The notes under the pieces are model-generated. The model was given only the letters and a program-made list of their open reading frames with translations, had not been told where the DNA came from and searched no databases. This document shows positions 1 to 9,537 of a stretch of DNA of 64,000 nt, one piece after another (the first letter of the stretch is position 1; the number at the start of each line of letters is the position of its first letter). A program made the position numbers and the translations under genes. The DNA is from Marinicella marina (GTDB lineage Bacteria; Pseudomonadota; Gammaproteobacteria; Xanthomonadales; Marinicellaceae), in contig NZ_JASJNC010000001.1 of NCBI RefSeq assembly GCF_030065545.1, positions 310,001-374,000 of the forward strand, in the 5' to 3' direction.

Positions 1-671
<671 letters not shown>

Positions 672-750
672 ATTTTTATCTCCGTGGTGTTTTTGCGCTG
701 GACAACAGGTGTTCTAAGCCACACAATATTTATTTTCGATAAGCATCATC

Positions 751-983
751 ATGATAGGTTACATCATTGTCGGTACCAACGACATAAAAGCTTTATCATG
801 ATTTTACGACAGCCTGTTCAATGAAATCAATGTCAAGCACATCATGGCCATTCCAGAAGTGTATGGCCAAGTGTTCTGGGCTAAAAACTAGAACCCCTCA
901 GGCGTCGGCTTTTAAGTCGCCTAATTTGAAAGCCGAGGTGGTAACAATCCGAATGCCTTTGGCATGACTGAAACAACAACATA
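751..983 (+). pseudogene. Decayed VOC-family (glyoxalase-like) gene remnant
   Basis: Reading from the ATG at 751 gives a typical VOC-family N-terminus: MIGYIIVGTNDI, then FYDSLFNEI and a VFWAKN segment. It is interrupted by in-frame stops at 799-801 (TGA), 889-891 (TAG) and 913-915 (TAA). A second short stretch in another frame (about 928-983) reads GGNNPNAFGM and ends in a TAA at 981-983. It resembles the DGNK-type C-terminal end of the same family. The middle of a normal 120-130-residue VOC protein is missing. I read this as a gene inactivated by stops plus an internal deletion. The family call rests on motif resemblance only. Confidence 0.6.
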
Positions 984-996
984 ATTGGAATGATTT

Positions 997-2826
997 ATGA
1001 AAAAACTCTTTAAATATTTAGGTGGCTTGCTGCTGGTTGTGGTGTTAATTGCCTCGGCCTTTTTTGTTCATGTCTGGTACTTTAAACCCTACGACATCAA
1101 CTTGTTTTTTGGCAAAACCGCGTTGCAATTTGCTTTGAACAGCCCAGAGACACTGAGCTCTGTCAGGGTGCTCGAAGGTTTTGGAATCGACGGCCACAAT
1201 GCCGAGCTGGATGATGCCAGCATGGCCGCAGGTGATGAAGCCTTTGCCTTTGCGCTAGAAGCCCACGAAACACTGTTGTCTTATGAAGACGAGGACCTGA
1301 ATGCCACTGACAAAATGTCCAAAGATGTGATGTTGTCTTTGTTGGATATTGTGGTTGATGGCGAACGTTTTCGTTTCCACAATTACCCAGTGAACCAGTT
1401 ATTCGGTGTACAAAATGGTTTTCCTTCGTTTATGGAAAGCACCCACCAAGTCGAGGACCAAGGCGATGCCGAAGACTATGTCAGTCGGCTGAGTAAGGTG
1501 GGTATCAAGTTTGATCAAGTGCTCGAAGGGTTAAAGCACCGCGAAAACTTGGGCATCTTACCGCCACAATTTGTGGTAACAAAAGTGCTGGAGGAAATGA
1601 ACGGTTTTGTTAATACACCTGCTGAGGACAACATTTTATTCACAGCACTGGCCCAGAAAATGGAAACCGCTGAGTTACCGCAAGCAACACAAAATGAAAT
1701 CGCTGTGAAGGCCAAATCTACCATCGAACAAACGGTCTATCCGGCTTATCAAAACTTGATTGATTATTTCGTCAAGCTGGATGTGAAGGTCAGCGACAAC
1801 CACGGGGTGTGGAGTTTGCCCGATGGTGATGCCTTTTATGCCTTGGCCTTGAAGTTTTTTACCACCACCGATTACAGCCCTGACTACATACATAATTACG
1901 GCCTCGAAGAAGTAGACAGGATACAAGCGGAAATATTAAGCATATTGGCGGCTGAGGGCTGGGATGTCAGTGGCGGTTTCACCCAAAGTATTGAGAACAT
2001 GGCGGTTAACCCACGCTTTTATTACCCTGATAACGATGAGGGCAGGGACCAAATTTTAGATGATTACAAAACCATGTTGGTTGATATTGAACGCGAAATG
2101 TCCAGCCATTTCCACGACTTCCCTGAGGCGAAAGTTGACGTGCAAAGGATACCTGAATTCAAAGAAAAAACCTCACCAGGTGCTTATTATCAACGTCCTG
2201 CAATGGATGGCTCTCGACCAGGGGTGTTTTATGCCAACCTTTATGACATCAAAGCCACACCTAAATATGGCATGAAAACCTTGGCTTATCATGAAGGCAC
2301 GCCTGGCCACCACTACCAATTGGCGATTCAGCAAGAGCTGGAAGACATGCCGTTTTTCAGAAAAATGGTGCCATTCACCGCATACACTGAAGGTTGGGCC
2401 CTTTATGCCGAGCGGGTGGCCTATGAAATGGGCATGCTACCAGACCCCTATGACAACATTGGTCGATTGCAAGCCGAACTATTCCGCGCCGTTCGTCTGG
2501 TGGTTGATACCGGTATTCACGCCAAGCGTTGGAGCAGAGAACGAGCCATTGATTATATGTTGGCTAACACCGGCATGGCTGAATCAGATGTGGTGTCTGA
2601 AATTGAACGCTATTTTGTGATGCCAGGTCAAGCCACTGCTTATAAAGTGGGCATGACAAAAATACTCGAACTGCGAGCAAAAGCCGAACAACAACTCGGT
2701 GACCAATATGACATCCGTGATTTCCACAGCGCTGTGTTGAATAACGGCTCCGTGCCACTGAACATATTGGAGCAGTTGGTTGATCAGTACATTGAAGCGA
2801 CTAAGGCTGGCAAAGCTCAGTCTTAA
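997..2826 (+). CDS. DUF885-family membrane-anchored metallopeptidase-like protein
   Basis: This 609-residue protein starts with one hydrophobic segment (residues 5-28) after a KK pair and no clear cleavage site, so it is probably anchored in the inner membrane with the bulk in the periplasm. The C-terminal half carries HEGTPGHH at residues 432-439, the HExxxH-like signature of DUF885 proteins, followed by YTEGWALYAE with a conserved Glu at 465. Both are expected zinc ligands or catalytic residues in this M32-related group. Members occur widely in proteobacteria and are presumed peptidases, but substrates are mostly unknown. The gene appears monocistronic: the decayed VOC gene lies upstream and a bidirectional terminator follows. 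The ribosome-binding site is weak. Confidence 0.8.
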   Translation: MKKLFKYLGGLLLVVVLIASAFFVHVWYFKPYDINLFFGKTALQFALNSPETLSSVRVLEGFGIDGHNAELDDASMAAGDEAFAFALEAHETLLSYEDEDLNATDKMSKDVMLSLLDIVVDGERFRFHNYPVNQLFGVQNGFPSFMESTHQVEDQGDAEDYVSRLSKVGIKFDQVLEGLKHRENLGILPPQFVVTKVLEEMNGFVNTPAEDNILFTALAQKMETAELPQATQNEIAVKAKSTIEQTVYPAYQNLIDYFVKLDVKVSDNHGVWSLPDGDAFYALALKFFTTTDYSPDYIHNYGLEEVDRIQAEILSILAAEGWDVSGGFTQSIENMAVNPRFYYPDNDEGRDQILDDYKTMLVDIEREMSSHFHDFPEAKVDVQRIPEFKEKTSPGAYYQRPAMDGSRPGVFYANLYDIKATPKYGMKTLAYHEGTPGHHYQLAIQQELEDMPFFRKMVPFTAYTEGWALYAERVAYEMGMLPDPYDNIGRLQAELFRAVRLVVDTGIHAKRWSRERAIDYMLANTGMAESDVVSEIERYFVMPGQATAYKVGMTKILELRAKAEQQLGDQYDIRDFHSAVLNNGSVPLNILEQLVDQYIEATKAGKAQS

Positions 2827-2862
2827 ACAGGGGCTTATTTGGCCTTTGGTTTGAAGCAACAA

Positions 2863-2898
2863 AAAAAGCCCACGGCTCTAATCAGTCGTGGGCTTTTT
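2863..2898. terminator. Bidirectional intrinsic terminator
   Basis: A 12-bp stem (AAAAAGCCCACG at 2863-2874 paired with CGTGGGCTTTTT at 2887-2898) with a 12-base loop sits between two convergent genes. The A run on one side and T run on the other give a U tract in both directions. Confidence 0.88.
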
Positions 2899-2917
2899 AG
2901 TTATAAATGTAAAAGCT

Positions 2918-4312
2918 TTATTTCAGACCACGTTTCTTTTTAATCTCTTCCATTTGTTGCTGGCGTTGCATGTGTTCGTCCATCTTGTACTTGGTGGGTG
3001 ACTTCATCACCACCAAATCATCCCAGCTTTGTTGTGGTAACAATCGTCCCAAACCGTCGGTTTTTGCCCATTGAGAATTGGTGGTGTAATAAACCTCATC
3101 TCCCACCAAGGTGCCGTTACCTAAAGATTCATAACTAGGATGTGCCGCTTCGATAGGAAACATATTTAACAAAAACAGGTCCTGTTTGAGCACATAACGC
3201 ATCAAGCGAGCAGGTTGAACACCACCTTGAATCGCTACCAAGTCACCACCGTCATAAAACAAATCATTGATTCCCGCAAAAAAACCACTGGGTTTTTGCT
3301 GCAACGGCACAACTTGGTTGGTCTCTAGATTAACCACAAACAAGCCTTGCTCATAATCTGAAACATACATGATGCTCTCTTTGTCGTTGCTGGTGATGGC
3401 CTTAACAGCAGTCATGCCAGATAACTTAAATAATGGTTCGACCTGTTCGCTGTTTTTCGCGATTTTATACACTTCACCACCAAAGGCATTCATGAAATAT
3501 AAATTTTGGTTTTTGCTTAAGTGCAAGTTATTGAACAACATGGGTTGACCAGAGCTATTTAAAGCAAAGCTCTTGATGACTTCGCCGGTGTTCAAATCAA
3601 GTTTTGAAACCATGGCTTGACCAAAGTTAGCCTGAGTGGTGCCATTATAGTGTGGCATGGTGGCTGAGGCTATCCACAGTAAATCAGCTTCTTGATCGAT
3701 GGCCAAATCAATGATTCCCCACGGCCCCGATGCTGGATTGCTGGGGTCGGTAAACTCTTTGAAACCACCGTTTTCTGTGTATTGGTAAACGGATCCCGCC
3801 CTCACACTGCCCAGTAAAAAACGCTGGCCTTTGGCGTCATAAACCAAGTTTTCAAACAACATGCCTGAGTAGTTTTTGCTGACTTCAAAAGCTTTTTCTC
3901 CGATACCAAAAGGCTTGGCGTTGTTGGCCATGCCCTCTTCAATGTAGTCGAAAACATCGGTGCCTTTGATGTTTTCAAAAGCAGGCTGATCACCCACAGG
4001 ATAACTCAAACCAGCATTTTGTAGCTTCACCAAGTCATTGTAAGCCTCAGTTTTTTTGTCTTGTTGGGCATAGGCTTTTACCAGCGCCAACTTGAGCTCT
4101 GGGCTGTATGGACGCAGTTCTACCAAACGTTTCAAGACCACTTCTTGACGGGCAAATAATGCTTGCTGTTCAGCCTCTGCCGCCATCTTGACCAGTTGTT
4201 GGATGTTGTTCATTTTTTTGACATTTTCTGCAAAGGCCACCTCGGGATCTAAAGCTTGTGCAGACAACCCCAGACTGAAAACCATGCCTATGCTCAAAAT
4301 CAGATATTTCAT
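2918..4312 (-). CDS. Secreted beta-propeller protein, SMP-30/gluconolactonase-like
   Basis: The protein begins with a clear signal peptide (MKYLILSIGMVFSLGLSAQA, cleavage expected after AQA), so the ATG at 4312-4310 is preferred over a GTG four codons upstream. Residues 20-110 are helical and TPR-like (repeated 'ELRPYSPELKLALVKAY' character). The remaining 340 residues show repeating strand-turn units typical of six-bladed propellers of the SMP-30/NHL type. I cannot identify catalytic metal ligands with confidence. The C-terminus is short, basic and helical. The protein is probably periplasmic or exported. Substrate and role are unknown, and no functional partner is adjacent. Confidence 0.6.
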   Translation of the reverse strand: MKYLILSIGMVFSLGLSAQALDPEVAFAENVKKMNNIQQLVKMAAEAEQQALFARQEVVLKRLVELRPYSPELKLALVKAYAQQDKKTEAYNDLVKLQNAGLSYPVGDQPAFENIKGTDVFDYIEEGMANNAKPFGIGEKAFEVSKNYSGMLFENLVYDAKGQRFLLGSVRAGSVYQYTENGGFKEFTDPSNPASGPWGIIDLAIDQEADLLWIASATMPHYNGTTQANFGQAMVSKLDLNTGEVIKSFALNSSGQPMLFNNLHLSKNQNLYFMNAFGGEVYKIAKNSEQVEPLFKLSGMTAVKAITSNDKESIMYVSDYEQGLFVVNLETNQVVPLQQKPSGFFAGINDLFYDGGDLVAIQGGVQPARLMRYVLKQDLFLLNMFPIEAAHPSYESLGNGTLVGDEVYYTTNSQWAKTDGLGRLLPQQSWDDLVVMKSPTKYKMDEHMQRQQQMEEIKKKRGLK

Positions 4313-4472
4313 ATTTGTTATCACTGTAAAAAAGTTTCAATAAGACCCCTCATCAAGAAAGAGGTTCAACCCAAAGCGCGGCATTTTAACAGAACTGAAG
4401 CTAAATAGTCCTTATCCTGCTGTTTCTCGCCCTGTGAGCTGATAAAATAAGCTTTTTTTAACCTTATATTCA

Positions 4473-5519
4473 ATGCAACTTAAAAACGATTTATACCTCA
4501 GGGCCTTGCGTCGTGAAGCCACTGAACGAACCCCTGTCTGGTTGATGCGCCAAGCGGGCCGGTACCTGCCAGAGTACCGTGCGGTACGTGCCAAAGCAGG
4601 AGATTTTATGACCCTCGCCAGCACACCAGAAATGGCCTGTGAGGTAACCATTCAACCTCTGGAGCGTTTTCCGTTAGATGCGGCCATTATATTCTCAGAC
4701 ATATTGACCATCCCTGATGCCATGGGTTTGGACTTGTATTTCGTTCAAGGTGAAGGACCGAAATTCAAAAACCCCATCACTGATGCCAAACAAATCGAAC
4801 AACTGCCTGTTCCAGAAGCTGACGATTTACAATACGTGATGGATGCCATTGCGCTGACCACAAAAACCCTTGATGGCCGAGTGCCTTTGATTGGTTTTTC
4901 TGGCAGCCCATGGACGTTGCTGACTTATATGATTGAAAATGGCGGCAGTAAAACTTACGCCAAGTCAAAAGCCTTGCTTTACAAAACACCTGAATTGGCC
5001 CATATGCTGTTAGATAAACTGGCCCAATCGATTGTTAAGTACCTCATTGGCCAGATTCAAAGTGGTGCATCTGCCGTGCAAATTTTTGACAGTTGGGGTG
5101 GCGTTTTGAGTCCTGCTGATTTCAGACAGTTCTCACTGCAGTACATGCAACAAATTGTCAGCGGCCTAAAGGCGGCTGGTTTTGGTGACACCCCGGTAAT
5201 ATTATTCAGTAAGGGCGCCAATCAAAGCCTAGAAGCTTTATCAAAAACAGGCTGTCATGGGCTGGGTGTTGACTGGACCATTGACATTGACAATGCACAA
5301 AAACTCACCGGCTCACGAGTTGCGTTACAGGGCAACCTTGATCCAGCCACATTGTATGCCCCAGATGAACACATCAACCAAGCCGTAAAAGGCGTCATAG
5401 ATGCCTACGGCAATCAACCCGGCCACATCTTTAATTTAGGTCACGGTATGCAGCCGGACATGTCTCCCGATAAGGTGGCGGTGCTGGTTGATGCGGTGAG
5501 AGAACATTCCACCAAGTAA
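4473..5519 (+). CDS. hemE: Uroporphyrinogen decarboxylase
   Basis: This 348-residue cytoplasmic enzyme removes the four acetate carboxyls of uroporphyrinogen III to give coproporphyrinogen III in heme synthesis. The N-terminal RTPVWLMRQAGRYLPEYR signature begins near residue 20, FSDIL with the catalytic Asp near residue 75, GFSGSPWTLLTYM near residue 145, and the C-terminal FNLGHG motif near residue 320. Length is normal for the family. The start at 4473 gives the expected N-terminus. A TATATT sequence ends only two bases before the ATG and no Shine-Dalgarno is visible, so the transcript may have a very short or no leader. The Rieske-protein gene follows after 12 bases, suggesting cotranscription. 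Confidence 0.97.
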   Translation: MQLKNDLYLRALRREATERTPVWLMRQAGRYLPEYRAVRAKAGDFMTLASTPEMACEVTIQPLERFPLDAAIIFSDILTIPDAMGLDLYFVQGEGPKFKNPITDAKQIEQLPVPEADDLQYVMDAIALTTKTLDGRVPLIGFSGSPWTLLTYMIENGGSKTYAKSKALLYKTPELAHMLLDKLAQSIVKYLIGQIQSGASAVQIFDSWGGVLSPADFRQFSLQYMQQIVSGLKAAGFGDTPVILFSKGANQSLEALSKTGCHGLGVDWTIDIDNAQKLTGSRVALQGNLDPATLYAPDEHINQAVKGVIDAYGNQPGHIFNLGHGMQPDMSPDKVAVLVDAVREHSTK

Positions 5520-5531
5520 AATGAACTTGCG

Positions 5532-5867
5532 ATGAAACATAAAATTGCACAATTGATAGATGTTCCCATTGATCAGTGGTCAGAGCATAGCTTGCAAACC
5601 AATAATGGCATCACTTCCGTTATGATTAAACGCGGACACACCGAATGGGTTGCCTTCATCAATGAATGTCCGCACCAAGGCCGGCGGATGGATTATGCAG
5701 AAAATGCCTTTCTAGAAACGCCCGAAAAAGAATTGATTTGCCCAGCCCATGGCGCCACTTTTGACAGTCAAAGTGGCCTCTGTACCAATGGACCATGTAT
5801 CGGCCAATCACTGACCAAGTTAGACGTCAGCTTTGATGAAAAAGGCGTATTTGTTGAACTCATTTAA
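5532..5867 (+). CDS. Small Rieske-type [2Fe-2S] protein
   Basis: The 111-residue soluble protein carries both halves of a Rieske cluster site: CPHQG near residue 39, and CPAHG with the following F near residue 72. Each supplies one Cys and one His ligand. The domain fills the whole protein, as in stand-alone ferredoxin components such as NirD-like or biphenyl-dioxygenase-type ferredoxins. There is no signal peptide. It lies 12 bases after hemE and its end overlaps the GtrA-like gene by 32 bases, so the three genes probably share a transcript. The redox partner is not identifiable from context. Confidence 0.85.
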   Translation: MKHKIAQLIDVPIDQWSEHSLQTNNGITSVMIKRGHTEWVAFINECPHQGRRMDYAENAFLETPEKELICPAHGATFDSQSGLCTNGPCIGQSLTKLDVSFDEKGVFVELI

Positions 5868-6243
5868 ACCGCTTATGGGGCAAGTAATGCGTTATGGCAT
5901 GGTCGGCGTCGTGGCGGCACTGGTGCACATCATTGTGGCGCTGATTATGCACAAACTGCTTCTGCTAAGCCCTTTTTGGTCAAATGCAGTGGGGGTTTTT
6001 GCTGGTTTTGTCACCGCATACCTGGGTCATTATCATTACTCATTCAAAGACCCCAGCAATCACAGCAGCAGTTTACCCAGGTTTGCGGCCACTTCGGTGG
6101 TTGGTTTGTTACTACAACAACTCGGCGTGCTCAAACTGGTCAATCAATATCAGTTTGATTACGCAACCCAGGCCTTGCCGGTATTGATGGTGGTTGTGCC
6201 GGCGGTGACTTTTCTATTGTCGAAATTTTGGGCGTTTCGTTAA
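5836..6243 (+). CDS. GtrA-like membrane protein
   Basis: The 135-residue protein has four hydrophobic segments (about residues 18-40, 45-63, 80-97 and 108-128) and the GtrA-family pattern: RYGMVGV at the first segment, FVTAYLGHYHYSF between helices 2 and 3, and a C-terminal FLLSKFWAFR. GtrA proteins are thought to move lipid-linked sugars across the inner membrane, often for glycan modification. No glycosyltransferase is adjacent, so the substrate is unknown. The start is uncertain. The ATG at 5836 overlaps the Rieske gene by 32 bases, and a later ATG near 5875 would avoid the overlap but trims the first residues. Confidence 0.8.
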   Translation: MKKAYLLNSFKPLMGQVMRYGMVGVVAALVHIIVALIMHKLLLLSPFWSNAVGVFAGFVTAYLGHYHYSFKDPSNHSSSLPRFAATSVVGLLLQQLGVLKLVNQYQFDYATQALPVLMVVVPAVTFLLSKFWAFR

Positions 6244-6340
6244 GCAACACATCAAAATACGCCACATCCAAGGGGATTAGTTTAGAGTCAGCCGGCAGGT
6301 TTTCCAGGTCATCTTCGTTCAAAAAACAGAATTGTTTCAT
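6140..6340 (-). CDS. Possible small hypothetical protein, 66 aa
   Basis: From an ATG at 6340 the frame encodes an acidic N-terminal half (NEDDLENLPADSK, then PLDVAYFDVLLNE) in the space between the GtrA-like gene and the acetyltransferase. It then runs antisense into the last hundred bases of the GtrA-like gene. A GGAA sequence lies about ten bases before the start. The N-terminal 33 residues look protein-like, while the antisense tail is proline-rich and looks accidental. I do not recognise it. It may be a genuine small gene, the 5' remnant of a longer one, or chance. Confidence 0.22.
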   Translation of the reverse strand: MKQFCFLNEDDLENLPADSKLIPLDVAYFDVLLNETPKISTIEKSPPAQPPSIPARPGLRNQTDID

Positions 6341-6451
6341 GTGTTATTCCAGTTAAAAAATAACAGCTTAATAGTGAGTTGTGGCAAAAAAGTGCGGCAA
6401 TGATGATTACTTATGACAAAGCAATACCCGTGCGACTGGATTGTGGCGCAG

Positions 6452-6979
6452 TTACTTGCCGTGTTGCGATAAATCAATCACCAAAATCAAACTTTCAAAA
6501 TCCTGCCCTGGCAGGGTGGTGATGGTTTGTTTTTTTAAACCCAGCTTTTCCAACACTCGAATTGAAGCGACATTATCCGGATTGGTGTAGGCCAAGATTG
6601 TGTCACTGATGGCGTGTTTTTTAGCCCAGTTCAATACGGCTTCCCCGGCCTCTGAACAATAGCCTTGGGCCCGGTACTCTGGCAAAAAGGCAAAGCCTAT
6701 ATCTGGTGGGTTGTCCGCGTCACGTTTGACCAGACCACAAATGCCTAACGCTTCATCGCGGTCTTTTAAACTGACTTGGAATAAGCCATAGCCATATTGT
6801 TGATAAGAGTGAATCAGTTTTTGTTCTAAATAATCTTGCGCATCTGCCAAAGACCTGATGCCCCTGTCACCTATAAAACGGATACAGTCCGGATCGTTGA
6901 ATAAGTCATAAACAAATTGCCTTTGATCTGCTTTTATTTCCGTCAACTGCAACCGCTCACTGTGAATCAAGACGCTCAT
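6452..6979 (-). CDS. GNAT acetyltransferase, RimJ/RimL type
   Basis: The 175-residue cytoplasmic protein has the RimJ/RimL-type GNAT layout: SERLQLTEI at the N-terminus, ALGICGLV and DIGFAFLPEYRAQGYCSEAG in the centre (the R/Q-x-x-G-x-C/A acetyl-CoA loop), and NVASIRVLEKLGL near residue 140. Such enzymes acetylate amino groups of proteins or small molecules. The substrate here is unknown. It is the last gene of a leftward operon, and its ATG (6979) overlaps the stop of the lipoprotein gene in an ATGA arrangement, implying translational coupling. Confidence 0.85.
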   Translation of the reverse strand: MSVLIHSERLQLTEIKADQRQFVYDLFNDPDCIRFIGDRGIRSLADAQDYLEQKLIHSYQQYGYGLFQVSLKDRDEALGICGLVKRDADNPPDIGFAFLPEYRAQGYCSEAGEAVLNWAKKHAISDTILAYTNPDNVASIRVLEKLGLKKQTITTLPGQDFESLILVIDLSQHGK

Positions 6980-7506
6980 GGTATCGGCTTGAGTTGTGCT
7001 TGGTAACGGGGCTTGTTGTGGCGTTTAAGGTCGTAGGTCAACACTTCAGAGGCCGGGTCATAGCGCAACATCCATACATTGGTTGTTGCGGCAGGAATCA
7101 GCGCCGCGGTCTCATCATCAGCCATAAAATACTGGCTCCAGGGCGTTCCTTGGTCATTGGCCCAGCCACCATAATTGGTAATTTCATCCGGACTGCCGTC
7201 ACTGTGGCGGTGGTCGTGTTTCAATAACAAGCCTCGGTTATCTCGGGTGATGTACCAGGTTCTGGATAAATCATTACCGACATCAAACTTGATGCGAATT
7301 TGGCGGTTGTCACAATTCATAAAGTTGGCTCGCAATAGCTTGCCTGCAAAATCATGATCAGGGTCATCAGGATAGGTGCTGAAACCGGTGAAAGTTTGGC
7401 CACATAAGTTTGACAGGTTATCAAAAAATGTTTGTTGGGTGTTTTCTGCACGTTGCTGACAACCCATTAATAAAACCAACAAAATCATAATTAAGGTATT
7501 TCTCAT
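6976..7506 (-). CDS. Conserved hypothetical lipoprotein
   Basis: The ATG at 7506-7504 gives MRNTLIMILLVLLMGC, a lipoprotein signal with lipobox LMGC and acylated Cys at residue 16. It overlaps the glycosylase stop as ATGA, so this start is preferred over a frame-extending upstream codon. The mature protein of about 160 residues carries conserved-looking segments: LCGQTFTG, a RTWYITR strand pair, LKHDHRH, NYGGWANDQGT, and NVWMLRY near the end. I recall similar uncharacterised lipoproteins in other gammaproteobacteria but cannot name a domain. Residue +2 is Gln, so outer-membrane sorting is expected. Function is unknown. Confidence 0.75.
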   Translation of the reverse strand: MRNTLIMILLVLLMGCQQRAENTQQTFFDNLSNLCGQTFTGFSTYPDDPDHDFAGKLLRANFMNCDNRQIRIKFDVGNDLSRTWYITRDNRGLLLKHDHRHSDGSPDEITNYGGWANDQGTPWSQYFMADDETAALIPAATTNVWMLRYDPASEVLTYDLKRHNKPRYQAQLKPIP

Positions 7507-8084
7507 TTTTCTCTCTCCGCATAACAAAAACAATCAGTGGTGTGATCAAAAACCAGACCGGTGGCCTGCATCAAAGCATAACAAATGGTGGTACCAACGA
7601 ATTTAAAGCCGCGCTGTTTCAAGTCTTTACTCAGCGCATCAGATTCTTTACTGCTTACTGGCACAGCCGACATCTCAGCCCAGTGGTTGATGATGGGCTT
7701 GCCGCCAACAAAGCCCCAAATGTAATCATTGAAGCTGCCAAACTCCTGCTGCACCTGCAGGAATGCTTGGGCGTTGGTGACGGTTGATTTTATTTTAAGT
7801 TTATTGCGCACAATGGCTGGGTTTTGTCGCAGTTGTTGCTGCTTGGTATCGGTGTATTGGGCAATTTTGTGGTAATCAAAACCATCAAATGCCTGCCTGT
7901 AACCCTCACGTTTGTGCAAAATGGTGGTCCAACTTAAGCCTGCTTGAGCGCCTTCCAGAGTCAAAAACTCAAACCAAACGGTGTCATCTGATACCGGTAC
8001 GCCCCATTCTTCATCATGGTATTTTTGGTCCAGCGGCGTGCTTTTTTCCGCCCAAGCACAGCGCTTTAATTGTTTTTCACCCAC
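7503..8084 (-). CDS. tag: DNA-3-methyladenine glycosylase I
   Basis: The enzyme excises 3-methyladenine from alkylated DNA. The KRCAWAE start region and KYHDEEWGVP supply the N-terminal zinc Cys and His. The C-terminal FDHTTDCFCY supplies the second His and Cys. The helix-hairpin region and catalytic Glu of the Tag family lie in FEFLTLEGAQAGLSW. The open frame extends upstream to 8174 inside the MATE gene. The GTG at 8084-8082, four bases after the MATE stop and preceded by a GAGG sequence, yields 193 residues against about 187 for E. coli Tag, so I choose it. The gene sits in a four-gene operon and overlaps the lipoprotein gene. Confidence 0.93.
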   Translation of the reverse strand: MGEKQLKRCAWAEKSTPLDQKYHDEEWGVPVSDDTVWFEFLTLEGAQAGLSWTTILHKREGYRQAFDGFDYHKIAQYTDTKQQQLRQNPAIVRNKLKIKSTVTNAQAFLQVQQEFGSFNDYIWGFVGGKPIINHWAEMSAVPVSSKESDALSKDLKQRGFKFVGTTICYALMQATGLVFDHTTDCFCYAEREK

Positions 8085-8088
8085 CTCG

Positions 8089-9414
8089 TTAAACCTCGAT
8101 TGTTGACCATTTGCGGTCTTGCCAAAAATACACCATGGCCCAAGTAAAGACCAAACGGTAAAGGATTTGTCCAATCCAAATTGCAGTCAGTCCCATACCC
8201 AAATACGGACCCACCAGCCACGCCAGTGGCAAGAAGAAAATCCACTGTAAGGCAAACGATATTTTCATGGTGCGGGTGGTGTCGCCGGCGCCATTGATGG
8301 TGTTAAATAGCACGATGCCGATACACTCTACACCCAATGAGATGGCCGCCAGTTGTAAGGGCAGGCGGGTGATATCAATCACCGCTTGATCGGTTAAAAA
8401 CACTTTCAATATCAAATCAGGGAACAGCACCACGGGCAGCATCAAAACCGCCGCTGTCATACAAGCCAACTTCACCGTGTCCCAACCCCATTGGTGTGCT
8501 GCATCGACGTCTTTTTTGCCCAGTGCCTGACCGACCAAGGTGGCGCCGCCGAGGCCAAAACCCATGGCAGGCAGTAAACCCACCAACATCAAATTAATGA
8601 TGACATTGGCACCGGCCAATTCTTGGGTGCCTACCTGACCAATGATCCAGTACAAAGCAGCAAAGCCTGCGGCAAAAAAGAACTGCTGTACCGATGAAGG
8701 CACCGAGGTCTTGATCATCTGTTGTACCGTGGCTTTGGTCGGCAGGTTCTCCATGAAACCATAACCGCGGGTGTGTTTGAAGCCACAGTAAAAATAATAA
8801 AACACCGCCAAGGTGATAGAAATACTGGTACCCAAGCCAGCACCATAAGTACCCAAAGCCGGCATACCCAACTTACCGAAAATAAGCACATAACTGATGA
8901 TGATGTTACTGGTGTGGGCAAAAAGCAGGGCTTTCAGATAAACCTTGGTCATGTTAATGGCACTCCAGTAACCGCGAAAACTGAAGTGTACAGCGAGTGA
9001 AATCAAACCCAAAAACCGTGCTTGTAAATAAGGCGTGCCTTGTTCCATGACCAGCGGATCTGGGTTGAACCAAGAGATCAAATAAGGCGATATGAAATAC
9101 AACAGCACCGTCATCGGTAGGGCCGCAATTAGAATCAGTAAAAGAGCCGCATTCAAAGGGTAGGCGGCTTGTTGTTCTTTACTTTCTCCCATGCGCCTGG
9201 AAACCATGGCCTGTACCCCAGCACTCAACCCCAGCAAAAATGCCACACACATGTAATTCAAAAAACCACCCAATCCCACCGCTGCCAGCGCTGGCGCACC
9301 GAGGCGACCGACCATCGCCGTGTCTACCAGGTTCAATATATTTTGCGACATCATGCCGCCGATGATGGGCAAAGAAAGCGCCAAAATGGCTTTCGAGCGT
9401 TTTTTATCAAGCAT
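8089..9414 (-). CDS. MATE-family multidrug/toxin exporter
   Basis: The 441-residue inner-membrane protein has about twelve hydrophobic segments. The MATE hallmarks are seen in the N-terminal ALSLPIIGGMMSQNILNLVDTAMVG and the matching second-half segment with NLMLVGLLPAMGFGLGGATLVGQALG. These proteins export drugs or metabolites using a sodium or proton gradient. The sequence is closer to the DinF/NorM-like group, but substrate cannot be read from it. It is the first gene of the leftward operon that continues with tag, a lipoprotein and an acetyltransferase. No obvious Shine-Dalgarno precedes the ATG. Confidence 0.92.
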   Translation of the reverse strand: MLDKKRSKAILALSLPIIGGMMSQNILNLVDTAMVGRLGAPALAAVGLGGFLNYMCVAFLLGLSAGVQAMVSRRMGESKEQQAAYPLNAALLLILIAALPMTVLLYFISPYLISWFNPDPLVMEQGTPYLQARFLGLISLAVHFSFRGYWSAINMTKVYLKALLFAHTSNIIISYVLIFGKLGMPALGTYGAGLGTSISITLAVFYYFYCGFKHTRGYGFMENLPTKATVQQMIKTSVPSSVQQFFFAAGFAALYWIIGQVGTQELAGANVIINLMLVGLLPAMGFGLGGATLVGQALGKKDVDAAHQWGWDTVKLACMTAAVLMLPVVLFPDLILKVFLTDQAVIDITRLPLQLAAISLGVECIGIVLFNTINGAGDTTRTMKISFALQWIFFLPLAWLVGPYLGMGLTAIWIGQILYRLVFTWAMVYFWQDRKWSTIEV

Positions 9415-9537
9415 GGCACTATATTAGCGATAATAATTTTATTGTGTTTATTTTTTATTATTAATTTGAGCAGGTTCTGATTTATTTTGCGAGTAAGTGG
9501 TAGTAACACCATTTATTATTAATTAAAGGAAAATAAA

